54,479 nucleotides of DNA from Bacteroidia bacterium (GTDB lineage: Bacteria; Bacteroidota; Bacteroidia; Bacteroidales; UBA932), in the NCBI GenBank assembly GCA_030529945.1, contig JAUMVX010000013.1:1-54479 (forward strand). Direction: 5' to 3'. The position numbers were made by a program, and so were the translations under genes. The notes beneath the pieces were generated by a model, which worked only from the letters and a program-made list of their open reading frames with translations, was not told the origin of the DNA and did no database searches. Shown here one piece after another: positions 17,194-26,879 of this stretch (positions within the stretch are counted from its first letter, which is position 1; every line of letters begins with the position of its first letter).

Positions 17194-17427
17194 AGTTTTT
17201 ATTTAAATAGTTTGATTATTCTTATACGGCTGTGGAAATGTTAATAACGCAGTAAACGATTTGATTTATAAGGAATTATATTCAGGTAAAAGTGTTAAGA
17301 ACCTTGTTGGCTGATTTTGGAGAGAATGTGGAAAAGAATCCGCGCCTTTTTATTCACTTTTTTATGCCGGGTTATCAACAGGTTTATTAACAGTTTTCCA
17401 CAGTTTTTTGAGACAAAATGTTGATAA
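17188..17427. other. Putative replication origin (oriC)
   Basis: AT-rich 240-bp gap between divergent ruvB and mfd. DnaA-box-like 9-mers against TTATNCACA: TGTGGAAAT 17231-17239, TGTGGAAAA 17327-17335, TTATCAACA 17372-17380, TTATTAACA 17384-17392, TTTTCCACA 17394-17402, and TGTTGATAA 17419-17427 over the mfd start. Four have one mismatch and two have two. 17188-17226 is nearly all A/T and could be the unwinding element. To the left most genes are on minus, to the right on plus. Two parS-like sites lie 10-12 kb away. dnaA is not present, which is common in this phylum. Not proven: G/C skew could not be computed. Confidence 0.45.
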
Positions 17428-20400
17428 GTTCATCTTCCTGCGAAAAACTTAAGACGAGACTGAAAACTCGCGGGGACATTTACTGTACAGGCCTCTATCT
17501 GTCCGCCAGATGGATGGTTCTCTCGCAAGCCGTAAGCGGGGGAGTCCAGTTCATAATACTTCCGGACAAGGATAATGCCGAGTACTGCGCCGCCGACCTT
17601 TATAATCTTCTGGAAGGGGACGTGGTATTCTTCCTTCCGTCTTCCGGGAAGGGGATAGAGAGAAGCAACTACAAGTCCTCCCTCGGAGTTCAGCGCACCG
17701 CAGCCATAGAGAAACTCATATCCTCCGGTGACTCTTCTTCACTTCTGGTGATAGTCACCTATCCGGAAGCCCTCGAGGAGGGGATACCCTCCAGAGAGAA
17801 GATAGCCTCATCCATCCTTACCGTACGCAAGGGGGATGAAATATCATACGATGACATTCTCGAAACTTTAGGTTCGAGGGGCTTCGAGAAAGTGGACTTC
17901 GTTTCCGCCCCGGGGCAGTTCGCTCTGCGCGGCTCCGTAGTGGACATATTCTCATACTCTTCCAGCGACCCCTACCGCCTTTCGCTCTGGGGAGACGAGG
18001 TGGAGGAAATACATTCGTTCGACTGCAATACCCAGCTTTCCAAAGAAAATCTCGATAAGGCCGAAATAGTATCCTCCACGGTTTCAGAAGGGGAGTCCGA
18101 AATATCCATAGCATCGATTCTTCCTCAGACTGCGAATATATGGCTGGATTCTTCCGATATGTATTCGCACAAGGATTTCTTCAGGGACTATTCGGATTTC
18201 CGCAGAATTTTCCTCGAGATGCCCATATCCTCTCCGGTAGAGAATCCTGTCAAGTTCAGCATTTCCCCTCAGCCTGTGTTCAACAAGAACTTCGAGCTGC
18301 TCTCCATAGACATCCGTGCGAAAATCGAGCAGGGCTTCAAAGTGCGTATCTACGGCGAGAAGAAATCTCAGATGGAAAGGCTTAAATCCATTATGTCTCA
18401 GGACGCTTCGCTGATGCCTGAGTTTATCGTCGGCAAAAACCTTCACAGCGGATTCATAGACTCGGAGAACAAAGTCTGCTGCTACACCGACCACGAAATC
18501 TTCGACCGCTTCCACCGCGTCAGCATAAGGCGGAGCGTGGACAAAAGCGAGCAGTTGACATTGAACGAGCTCAGCTCGTTCAATGTGGGAGACTACATCG
18601 TGCACATCGACCACGGTGTGGGAGTGTTCGGAGGTCTGGTGCGTATGCGTGACGATCACGACAGGGTGCGGGAAGTGGTGAAACTCATCTACAAGGACAA
18701 CGACATAGTTTTCGTCAGCGTACACGCGTTGAACAAGATTTCGCGCTTCCGCTCGAAGGATGGAGAAGTTCCGCGCATAAACAAACTCGGCTCGAAGACC
18801 TGGTCGAATCTGAAAAGCAGCGCCAAGTCGAAGGTGAAGGATATGGCGAAGGATCTGATTCAGCTCTACGCCAAACGGAAAGCTTCGAAAGGTTTCGCCT
18901 TTTCGGCTGACACCTATCTTCAGGAAGAGCTCGAATCTTCATTTATGTTCGAAGATACTCCGGACCAGGAAGCGGCTACGAGAGCTGTTAAAGCAGATAT
19001 GGAGGACAGCTGTCCGATGGACCGCCTCGTGTGCGGTGATGTGGGTTTCGGAAAGACTGAAATCGCGATACGAGCCGCATTCAAGGCCGTCACGGACGGA
19101 AAGCAGGTGGCGGTTCTCGTGCCTACCACCATACTCGCTCTGCAGCATTACAACACTTTCTCCTCCCGCCTGAAAGACTTCCCCTGCACCGTGGAGTACG
19201 TCAGCAGACTGAGAAGCGCGAAAGATCTGAAAAAGATACGGGAGAATCTCGCTTCGGGAAAGACTGATATAGTGATAGGTACGCATAAAATTCTCAGCAA
19301 CGGATTCGAATTCAAGGATTTGGGACTGCTCATAATAGATGAGGAGCAGAAGTTCGGAGTGGCGGCGAAAGAGCGTCTGAGACAGATGAAGCTGTCCGTG
19401 GACACCCTCACCCTTACTGCTACCCCTATCCCCCGCACCCTTCAGTTTTCGCTTCTTGGCGCACGGGATCTTTCCATAATAAACACCCCTCCGCCGAACA
19501 GGATTCCGGTACAGACCGAGATTATACTTTTCGACGAAAAAGAAGTGAAAAGCATAATCAATTATGAACTGAACAGGGGAGGACAGGTGTTCTTCCTGCA
19601 TAACAGGGTCGAGGAACTACAGTCCATCCACGACATACTGCACCGTCTCGTTCCCGACTCCCGGATATGCATCACCCACGGGAAGATGGAAGGAAGTGTG
19701 CTGGAAAAGAGAATGCTCGAATTCATCAGGGGAGACTATGACATACTTCTCACCACCACCATCATAGAGAACGGTCTGGACATCCCGAATGCGAACACCA
19801 TCATAATAAATCAGGCTCAGAACATAGGTCTGAGCGACCTGCATCAGCTTCGCGGAAGAGTGGGACGCTCGAACAGGAAGGCCTTCTGCTATCTCATAGT
19901 GCCTCCTCTGGTTTCCATCACGGACGACGCCCGCCGCAGACTCAAGGCCATAGAGGAATTCTCCGACCTGGGGAGCGGTTTCAACATAGCTATGCAGGAC
20001 CTGGACATAAGGGGAGCAGGCAATCTTCTGGGAGCAGAACAGAGCGGCTTCATTATGGATATGGGCTATGAAACTTATCAGAAAATAATCTCCGAGGCCC
20101 TCGAAGAGCTGGGAGTGGAGGCCGGATTAAGCAATGTGGCTACCAGAAATTCCCTTGTGGACGAATGCTCCATAGAAACAGACCGTCCGGCTATGATTCC
20201 TGACGGTTATCTGGACGTGCAGGCTGAAAAGATACGTATCTATAAACAGCTGGATTCTATGGTGAACGACAAGGAGATAGACCGCTTCTACAAGCAGCTG
20301 GAGGACCGTTTCGGAAAGGTTCCTGCGGAGCTGGACAATCTGTTCTGCGTAGTGCGTCTGAGGAATCTGGGAGCATCGCTGGGATTCGAAAAGATCATAT

Positions 20401-20594
20401 TCAAGAATTCCCTCTTTATACTCTTCTTTACAAGCCGGTCGGATTATTATAAATCGGATATATTCACCCGCATCCTGGCCCGGCTCGCAGATGTTCCGAC
20501 ATTCGAAATGAAGCAGACGGACAAGTTGAAACTGGTCGCGAGGGGAGTGGAAAGTCTCGGTTCAGCCCTCGAACTGTTGAGAAAATTAAGATAA
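17418..20594 (+). CDS. mfd: Transcription-repair coupling factor Mfd
   Basis: 1058 aa. Removes RNA polymerase stalled at DNA damage and recruits UvrA. N-terminal UvrB-like module, the polymerase-interacting CarD-like domain (GDYIVHIDHGVGVFGG, about residue 393), then the translocase: Walker A GDVGFGKTE (about 540), DEEQ box (about 641), TATPIPRTLQFSLLGARDL, and RGRVGRS with IRGAGNLLGAEQSG; TRCF C-terminal domain at the end. Slightly shorter than E. coli Mfd (1148). A DnaA-box-like sequence overlaps its ATG. Confidence 0.96.
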   Translation: MLISSSSCEKLKTRLKTRGDIYCTGLYLSARWMVLSQAVSGGVQFIILPDKDNAEYCAADLYNLLEGDVVFFLPSSGKGIERSNYKSSLGVQRTAAIEKLISSGDSSSLLVIVTYPEALEEGIPSREKIASSILTVRKGDEISYDDILETLGSRGFEKVDFVSAPGQFALRGSVVDIFSYSSSDPYRLSLWGDEVEEIHSFDCNTQLSKENLDKAEIVSSTVSEGESEISIASILPQTANIWLDSSDMYSHKDFFRDYSDFRRIFLEMPISSPVENPVKFSISPQPVFNKNFELLSIDIRAKIEQGFKVRIYGEKKSQMERLKSIMSQDASLMPEFIVGKNLHSGFIDSENKVCCYTDHEIFDRFHRVSIRRSVDKSEQLTLNELSSFNVGDYIVHIDHGVGVFGGLVRMRDDHDRVREVVKLIYKDNDIVFVSVHALNKISRFRSKDGEVPRINKLGSKTWSNLKSSAKSKVKDMAKDLIQLYAKRKASKGFAFSADTYLQEELESSFMFEDTPDQEAATRAVKADMEDSCPMDRLVCGDVGFGKTEIAIRAAFKAVTDGKQVAVLVPTTILALQHYNTFSSRLKDFPCTVEYVSRLRSAKDLKKIRENLASGKTDIVIGTHKILSNGFEFKDLGLLIIDEEQKFGVAAKERLRQMKLSVDTLTLTATPIPRTLQFSLLGARDLSIINTPPPNRIPVQTEIILFDEKEVKSIINYELNRGGQVFFLHNRVEELQSIHDILHRLVPDSRICITHGKMEGSVLEKRMLEFIRGDYDILLTTTIIENGLDIPNANTIIINQAQNIGLSDLHQLRGRVGRSNRKAFCYLIVPPLVSITDDARRRLKAIEEFSDLGSGFNIAMQDLDIRGAGNLLGAEQSGFIMDMGYETYQKIISEALEELGVEAGLSNVATRNSLVDECSIETDRPAMIPDGYLDVQAEKIRIYKQLDSMVNDKEIDRFYKQLEDRFGKVPAELDNLFCVVRLRNLGASLGFEKIIFKNSLFILFFTSRSDYYKSDIFTRILARLADVPTFEMKQTDKLKLVARGVESLGSALELLRKLR

Positions 20595-20599
20595 TTTCT

Positions 20600-20607
20600 T
20601 ATATTTG
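20600..20607 (+). promoter_or_regulatory. coaX operon -7 promoter box
   Basis: TATATTTG, 29 bases before the coaX ATG and just past the mfd stop. Likely promoter of the five-gene envelope operon. Confidence 0.55.
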
Positions 20608-20635
20608 CCTCCCTTTGTGTTTTTAGACTTGACAG

Positions 20636-21367
20636 ATGGCAAATCTGCTTATAGAAATAGGCAATACGGCTCTGAAGGGCGCATATGCCGATGCCTTGAC
20701 TCTGGGCAGGACATTCCGTTATCAGGGCGAGAATAAGACAGAGTACATCCTTTCCCTTATGGAAAAGGAGAAGCCCGGCGTTCTCTGCATATCTTCGGTT
20801 TATGAAATATCCTCATATGAAGAGTCGCTCCTGCGCAAGCTTTGTCCGCAGCTCATTCTGCTGGATCCGTCGCGATCCCGCGACTTCCTTTCGGGCAGAG
20901 GTCTTCCGGATTATCTGACCTGCGACCGCGCAGCGGGGATAATTGCTGCCAGGCATCTGTTCCCGGGAAAGGGATGCACCATCATAGATTTCGGGACTAC
21001 TCTGACGGTGGATTTCCTGTCCTCTTCAGGGGATTATGCCGGCGGAAACATCTCGCTCGGATGCAGGACCAGATTCAAGGCGCTGAACCGGTATTCCAAG
21101 GCTCTTCCGCTTGTGGACATCCCCTCTGAGATATCTTCCAAGGGACATTCCGTGGCATCGTCCATAGAGAGCGGCATCATTTCAGGCATAATGTTTGAAA
21201 TACAGGGCTATATCGATTCGAACACGGAGAATGTCACCATATTTACAGGTGGTGACGCTATTTATTTTGCAAAGAAAATGAAAAATCCCATCTTTGTAGT
21301 TTGTAATCTTGTAATGATGGGATTAGCTATTATAACGGACGATTATGTCAGGAAAAACATTGGGTAG
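20636..21367 (+). CDS. coaX: Type III pantothenate kinase
   Basis: 243 aa. First step of coenzyme A synthesis; ASKHA fold. Motifs: N-terminal LLIEIGNTALKGAY (phosphate 1), CDRAAGIIAARHL (pantothenate), TIIDFGTTLTVDFL (phosphate 2) and GGNISLGCRTRFKAL, IFTGGDA. First gene of the envelope operon. Its end overlaps the next start by 23 bases. Confidence 0.94.
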   Translation: MANLLIEIGNTALKGAYADALTLGRTFRYQGENKTEYILSLMEKEKPGVLCISSVYEISSYEESLLRKLCPQLILLDPSRSRDFLSGRGLPDYLTCDRAAGIIAARHLFPGKGCTIIDFGTTLTVDFLSSSGDYAGGNISLGCRTRFKALNRYSKALPLVDIPSEISSKGHSVASSIESGIISGIMFEIQGYIDSNTENVTIFTGGDAIYFAKKMKNPIFVVCNLVMMGLAIITDDYVRKNIG

Positions 21368-22670
21368 GTTACTCTTTTCTGCGGCCGCGATTCTGCTCGC
21401 GGAGTTTGCCGTATTCGCGCAGTCGGGCGCATACAGCGGTTACACTCCGTATTCCATCTTCGGCATAGGGGAGCTGGGCAGTCAAGGCTCCGCGTATAAC
21501 AGAAGTATGGGCGGAGTCGGAATAGCCGGCAGGAACAGACGCTATCTGAACTATATGAATCCCGCGGCGGTGACAGCCAGAGACACTCTCTCCTTTATGG
21601 CCGATATGTCCCTGCAGCAGAATAACAAGGTTTTCCACCAGAACGGAATCCGTTCAGTGAACAATACTTTCAACGTTAACGACCTTGCCCTTTCTTTCCC
21701 CGTCTATAAGACCGCGGCTATGATGGTGGGGCTTGCCCCTTACAGTTCCACGGGCTATGCCTACACCTCCGAAGTGGAGTCCACGGACGTGCTCAGCAAG
21801 GCGGGCAGTACCAGCTATGTCGCACAGGGGCAGGGAAGCATATACAAGCTCTTCGTCTCGGCGGGCGTGATGTTCCGGGACCGTCTCAGCATCGGAGTGG
21901 AGGGAATACAGTACTTCGGAAACATAGACAAGGCTAATACCCTGTCATTCGGAAATTCCGCATACAGCAACATTTCGAGCGGCAGTAAACTCATCCTGCG
22001 TTCCACTTCCGCCAAATTCGGTCTTCAGTACGAGCAGCCGGTGGGAACGGGGTCCTCGATAGTCGCGGGAGCGACCTGCTCGCTCAAGTCCAAGATCAGA
22101 GGATTCGCCACTAATTATGAAATCTCCTCCGGAGCTTCACAGAATGATACTCTGCGTTATGTCACGGATACGCTGAAATATGCCTCTCAGAGAGTGAGCA
22201 TTCCTACGGAATGGGGAGTCGGAATATCCTATAATCACAGGAACAAATGGAGAGTCGAAATGGACTACACCCGTTCAGACTGGACCGGTTCGGGGATGTC
22301 CGAAGCCGAGGGTTTCGCTGTTTCCGGAACTTCCAGAATCACGGCCACCAACTCCGAATCTCTGCGTGCCGGTTTCGAGATAGTACCTAACCGCAACGAT
22401 GTCCGCTACTTCTACAAACGCTGCGCATACAGGGTGGGCGCATATTACGACAAGTCTTACTATCTGATGGACGGGAATCAAGTGAAAGCCTATGGAATCA
22501 CGTTCGGAGGCACGATTCCGGTGTTCAGATACTATAACGGCATAAGTTTCGCCGTGGACTTCGGACAGAGGGCTTCCACTGCCGGGAATATGATTCGGGA
22601 ACGCTTCATAAACTTCTCCGTAGGTTTCAACATTTTCGACTACTGGTTCCAGAAGGCCAGATATAATTAG
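21345..22670 (+). CDS. Outer-membrane beta-barrel protein
   Basis: 441 aa. Signal peptide (cleavage after AVFA), then GIGELGSQGSAYNRSMGGVGIAGRN and the line of alternating amphipathic strands expected of a FadL/PorV-like barrel, ending in an aromatic residue region (DYWFQKARYN). This uncharacterised protein follows coaX in many Bacteroidales. It begins inside coaX, so translation is probably coupled. Role unknown; a structural or lipid-handling outer-membrane role is an inference from lptC and ppiD in the same operon. Confidence 0.75.
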   Translation: MSGKTLGRLLFSAAAILLAEFAVFAQSGAYSGYTPYSIFGIGELGSQGSAYNRSMGGVGIAGRNRRYLNYMNPAAVTARDTLSFMADMSLQQNNKVFHQNGIRSVNNTFNVNDLALSFPVYKTAAMMVGLAPYSSTGYAYTSEVESTDVLSKAGSTSYVAQGQGSIYKLFVSAGVMFRDRLSIGVEGIQYFGNIDKANTLSFGNSAYSNISSGSKLILRSTSAKFGLQYEQPVGTGSSIVAGATCSLKSKIRGFATNYEISSGASQNDTLRYVTDTLKYASQRVSIPTEWGVGISYNHRNKWRVEMDYTRSDWTGSGMSEAEGFAVSGTSRITATNSESLRAGFEIVPNRNDVRYFYKRCAYRVGAYYDKSYYLMDGNQVKAYGITFGGTIPVFRYYNGISFAVDFGQRASTAGNMIRERFINFSVGFNIFDYWFQKARYN

Positions 22671-22701
22671 ACAATCCGTAAAAAAGTAAAATTATACCAT
22701 A

Positions 22702-24030
22702 ATGAAAAAATTTAGTTTAGTTATCGCCGCGATGGTGGCCATCTTCCTGTCGGGTTCGAATGCTTCCGCCCAGGGGAAATACGGTGCGGACAGTGCCGAA
22801 TGCATAAAATATCTTTCTTACTACAAGGAATATTTCAAGCAGAAGAATTACGACGAGTCACTTCCGAGCTGGAGAAAAGCATATCAGATCTGCCCTCCTA
22901 CCGCGAGCCAGAACCTGCTCATCGACGGTACCACCCTTCTCAGAAGGCTTGTCACCAAAAACGCGAAGAACGCCGAGTATAAGGCGGCCCTTCTGGACTC
23001 CCTTCTCGCCATCCACGACATCAGAGCGCAGTATTATCCTAAATATAAGATTACATCACTGAATAACAAGGCGGTGGACGTTTCCAACTACCTCAAGGAT
23101 GATTCCGCCCGCGCATTCGAAATTTATTCTTCCGTGATAAAGGAGAACGGAAAGGAAACCAAGCCTACCGTCTATATTTTCGCCTTCAACTCCGCGCTCG
23201 AACTTTATCAGGGCGGCAAGATGAACGCCGGTGACCTCATCGGTCTGTATGAGGATTATATGGAGCTTATCGAGGGCACCAAGCCTGCGAAGGAAAGCGA
23301 CAAAGAGCAGCTTGCAAGCGTCAAGACCGACCTCGAGAGCCTCTTCATCTCCAGCAAGGTGGCTTCCTGCTCCGACCTCATCGCCCTCTTCACCCCGAGA
23401 TACGAGGCAAATCCTGCGGACGATGCGCTCGTGAGCAACATCGTCAAGATAATGAGCATAACCGAGGACTGTACGGACAATGACCTCTATCTGAAGGCCG
23501 TAACCTCTATGCATAATAATAACCCTTCCTATAACTCCGCTTATTTCCTCTACAGGGTGAACGCATCCCGCGGTCTGAAGGATGACGCCGTCAAGTATCT
23601 CGAAGAGGCTATCGCTTATCCGGACTGCGAAGAGACTAAGAAGGGCGAGTATAATTATGAGCTTGCCACATACTGCTATAAGAACGGTATGCCGGCCAAG
23701 GCATTTGCTGCCGCGCAGCTCGCAGCGACCCAGAATACCGAGTACACAGGCAAGGCTTACTTCCTCATCGCCAATATCTGGGGTTCCACAGTCTGCGGCG
23801 GAGACGAAATCGCAAAGCGCTCTCCGTATTGGGTAGCGGTAGATTATCTCCAGAAGGCGAAGAACGCGGATCCTTCCCTCGCCGAGGAGGCTTCCAAGCT
23901 CATCAGCACTTATGCCGCATACTATCCGCAGACGGCTGAGGCCTTTATGTACGATGTTACGGATGGTCAGTCATACACCGTATCCTGCGGAGGAATGAGG
24001 GCCACCACAGTCGTCAGAACCCAGAAATAG
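22702..24030 (+). CDS. Periplasmic TPR-repeat protein
   Basis: 442 aa with a signal peptide (MKKFSLVIAAMVAIFLSGSNASA). The mature part is all-helical, with TPR-like units such as YYKEYFKQKNYDESLPSWRKAYQIC and YELATYCYKNGMPAKAFAAAQLAA. Likely a protein-protein scaffold in the periplasm. Sits between the barrel gene and lptC, 31 and 6 bases from its neighbours. Confidence 0.75.
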   Translation: MKKFSLVIAAMVAIFLSGSNASAQGKYGADSAECIKYLSYYKEYFKQKNYDESLPSWRKAYQICPPTASQNLLIDGTTLLRRLVTKNAKNAEYKAALLDSLLAIHDIRAQYYPKYKITSLNNKAVDVSNYLKDDSARAFEIYSSVIKENGKETKPTVYIFAFNSALELYQGGKMNAGDLIGLYEDYMELIEGTKPAKESDKEQLASVKTDLESLFISSKVASCSDLIALFTPRYEANPADDALVSNIVKIMSITEDCTDNDLYLKAVTSMHNNNPSYNSAYFLYRVNASRGLKDDAVKYLEEAIAYPDCEETKKGEYNYELATYCYKNGMPAKAFAAAQLAATQNTEYTGKAYFLIANIWGSTVCGGDEIAKRSPYWVAVDYLQKAKNADPSLAEEASKLISTYAAYYPQTAEAFMYDVTDGQSYTVSCGGMRATTVVRTQK

Positions 24031-24036
24031 AATACT

Positions 24037-24666
24037 TTGTCCGGAATACGGCATACGTTCAGGATGATGGCAACCACCCTCGTGGTTGCTATCATCGTCT
24101 TTTCGTGTCGGGACAAATTGGGCGAAGCCCAGAAACTGGATCTGGAGACCACTCCTGTCCAGGTAGTGGACAGTATGCTTGCCATCCAGAGTACGAACGG
24201 GGTGGTGCAGATGCGTATGGAGGCTCCGAAGATGGAGCGTTACGACACTGATTCCACGTCCTACGAGTCTTTTCCCGACGGGCTGTCGGTCTATGCATAT
24301 ACATCGGAGGGTCTGCTGGAGACTACCATCTTCTCGGACAACGCTATGCACGTCAAGTATAAGCGCGGAGACAAGGAGACCTGGGAGGCTTTCGGCAACG
24401 TGGTCATCCAGAATGTCATAAAGCAACAGACTATGGAAACGGACACGCTGTATTGGGACCGGGCGAACAAGGAAATCTATACTGACTGCTATGTCAGGAT
24501 GTACTCGGCGGACGGTTTCAGCCAGGGTTTCGGAATGCGTTCGGACGAGCGTGCGAGCAATGCGATTCTGCATCGGCCGTTCAATAATTTTATGGTGGTG
24601 GTGCGGGACACTACGGCCGTTGTGGTTGATTCTGTTAATTTTATCGGGCCTTTTCCGAAAAAATAG
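24037..24666 (+). CDS. lptC: LPS export protein LptC (lipoprotein)
   Basis: 209 aa. Passes lipopolysaccharide from LptBFG to LptA. A short lipoprotein signal ends in the lipobox VFSC; the rest fits LptC/OstA strands (VDSMLAIQSTNGVVQMRMEAPKMERYD, AMHVKYKRGDKETWEAFGNVVIQN, ETDTLYWDRANKEIYTD). Start: TTG at 24037 is preferred because it supplies the basic n-region (GIRHTFR) that the ATG at 24064 would lack. Six bases after the TPR gene. Confidence 0.85.
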   Translation: MSGIRHTFRMMATTLVVAIIVFSCRDKLGEAQKLDLETTPVQVVDSMLAIQSTNGVVQMRMEAPKMERYDTDSTSYESFPDGLSVYAYTSEGLLETTIFSDNAMHVKYKRGDKETWEAFGNVVIQNVIKQQTMETDTLYWDRANKEIYTDCYVRMYSADGFSQGFGMRSDERASNAILHRPFNNFMVVVRDTTAVVVDSVNFIGPFPKK

Positions 24667-24768
24667 TTTCGCATTTGTCAGAAAATCACTATCTTCGCAG
24701 CCCTATTGGAATGTTTTGTTCCGCTGAGGCGGAAAAGAGTTGTAAGTAATTAAAAATGAGATAATAAA

Positions 24769-26868
24769 ATGGCGGTTCTTCAAAAACTACGCACGAAGTT
24801 CGGTCTGGCGATTTCCATTCTGGTCGCTCTGGGCCTGCTTTCGTTCATTATCGACCCGACCCAGGTGGAGTCGGCCTTGAATTCGATGTCTTCAAAGTAT
24901 GATGTAGGAGAAGTGAACGGTAAATCCATATCCTACACCGATTTCCAGGAAGAGGTAGAAAAATATACGACGATAAGCGAGATGCTTACAGGCTCTTCCG
25001 CAAGCTCCGCGGCTCAGCAGCAGCAGATCCGGAACGCTGCGTGGCAGGGTCTCGTGGACAAGTACCTTGTCGTAAAGAACGCCAAGGCGGCGGGCCTCAG
25101 AGTAGGCGAGGCCGAGATGGTGGAACTCACCACCGGTGACAACATCTCTCCTGTCATCCTCCAGAGCGGTGTGTTCTCCGACCAGAACGGCAATTTCAAC
25201 CCGGAGAACGTGGTGACATTCGTCCAGAATGTCTCTTCCGACGAGACGGGCCGTCTCAAGATGTACTGGGACTATCTCCAGAACACGGTGTATAACCAGC
25301 AGTTCTACCAGAAGTACGGGGCTCTCTTCACTTACAGCAACGCTGACAATGCCCTCACTCTCGCCAAGGACGTAGAGGAGAACAATAATACCACGGACGT
25401 GGAATTCGTGATGATTCCTCACTCTTATGCCGTAGATTCCACCATCGTGGTTTCCGACAGCGAAATAAAGAGCTATTACAATTCCCATAAGAAATTCTTC
25501 CGCCAGACGGCAAGCCGCGACATAGAGTATGTGGTATTCGAGGTGGTGCCTTCCCAGGACGACATAAACGAAGCAAGTAATAGAGTCGCCGAAGTTTACG
25601 ATGATTTCTGCACTACGGACAATATGAAGAGTTTCCTCCTGAAGAATTCGGACCGTTCCCTCTCCACCTACTGGTTCAAGGCGGGTGAGCTGAACACCAT
25701 TTCGACGGACGTGAACGACTATGCATTCGGTGTCGACACAAAGAACGCTTCTCCTATCTTCCGCTCCGGCAACACTTTCTATGCAGCCAGAGTTATGGAC
25801 AGCTCAATGCTTCCGGATTCCGTATATGTGAAGCATATTCTCCTCCAGGGTGACAAGGCGGACCATCTTGCCGACAGCCTCTGCACAGCGGCCTCTCAGA
25901 AAGGCGCGAGCTTCACAAATCTCGTGGCTCTCTATTCCACAGACCAGAATTCCGCCGCTGACGGCGAACTCGGAAACATCGGCTGGATGACCCAGAGCTA
26001 TATGATTCCGGGCTTCGAGTCCGTAATCGACGCACAGGTAGGTAAGCCGTTCGTTCTCAAGACACAGTATGGCACCCACGTGGTTCTGGTAAGCGAGAAG
26101 ACCAAGCCTGTCCTCAAGAAGCAGGTGGCCATCCTCGAGAAGACCACTCTCGCGAGCAACCAGACCTTCAACGAATACTACGCCAAGGCTAACAAGTTCG
26201 CAACTATCGCCAACGGCAATTACGAGAACTACCGCGCAGCCGTGGATTCTCTCGGAGTATATTCGCATCCTATGAACCGCGTCACGGAGGCTACCGAGGC
26301 TTACGGTGCCATCGATAACGCGAAGGAGGTGACACGCTGGATCTTCGACAACAAGAAGGGCAAGGTTTCGAACATCATCACCGTGAACCAGAACTGCTTC
26401 TTCATCACTGTGGTGAAGGATATCCACGAAGAGGGTTACGCCAAGATTTCCGAGGTGTCTTCCACTATCCGCCAGCAGCTCTATGCCGAGAAACTTTCCG
26501 AGAAGAAGGCTGCCGATGTAGCCGAGCAGATAAAGGGTCTCACCACTCTCGACGAGATAGCTGAGAAGCTCGGAACGAGCATCAGCACCGAGACAGGAGT
26601 GGCGTTCTCTTCACTTTCGTCCCGCTCTCTGGATCCTAAGTTCATCGGCGCTCTGAGTATCGCTCCTGAAGGAAAGATTTGCGGTCCTGTAGCCGGAAGC
26701 ATCGGCACTTACGTATTCAAGGTGACAGGACGCGAGGTAGCTTCCTTCTATACTGAGGACGATGCCAAAGTCTTCCGGAATCAGAAGAATCAGTATAACA
26801 GCCAGATGCTCGTGCCTGTAATGTCAGCCGACGCTGAGGTTGTGGACCACAGGGCACGTTTCTTCTAG
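24769..26868 (+). CDS. Peptidyl-prolyl isomerase, PpiD/SurA-like
   Basis: 699 aa. Membrane-anchored periplasmic chaperone. One N-terminal helix (about 14-29), SurA_N-like region (GEVNGKSISYTDFQEEVEKY) and a parvulin domain (about 350-450: VKHILLQG...ADGELGNIGWMTQSYMIPGFESVID...TQYGTHVVLVSEK). Helps fold outer-membrane proteins leaving Sec. It ends the envelope operon, after a 102-base gap. Confidence 0.9.
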   Translation: MAVLQKLRTKFGLAISILVALGLLSFIIDPTQVESALNSMSSKYDVGEVNGKSISYTDFQEEVEKYTTISEMLTGSSASSAAQQQQIRNAAWQGLVDKYLVVKNAKAAGLRVGEAEMVELTTGDNISPVILQSGVFSDQNGNFNPENVVTFVQNVSSDETGRLKMYWDYLQNTVYNQQFYQKYGALFTYSNADNALTLAKDVEENNNTTDVEFVMIPHSYAVDSTIVVSDSEIKSYYNSHKKFFRQTASRDIEYVVFEVVPSQDDINEASNRVAEVYDDFCTTDNMKSFLLKNSDRSLSTYWFKAGELNTISTDVNDYAFGVDTKNASPIFRSGNTFYAARVMDSSMLPDSVYVKHILLQGDKADHLADSLCTAASQKGASFTNLVALYSTDQNSAADGELGNIGWMTQSYMIPGFESVIDAQVGKPFVLKTQYGTHVVLVSEKTKPVLKKQVAILEKTTLASNQTFNEYYAKANKFATIANGNYENYRAAVDSLGVYSHPMNRVTEATEAYGAIDNAKEVTRWIFDNKKGKVSNIITVNQNCFFITVVKDIHEEGYAKISEVSSTIRQQLYAEKLSEKKAADVAEQIKGLTTLDEIAEKLGTSISTETGVAFSSLSSRSLDPKFIGALSIAPEGKICGPVAGSIGTYVFKVTGREVASFYTEDDAKVFRNQKNQYNSQMLVPVMSADAEVVDHRARFF

Positions 26869-26879
26869 AAAACGGCGAA

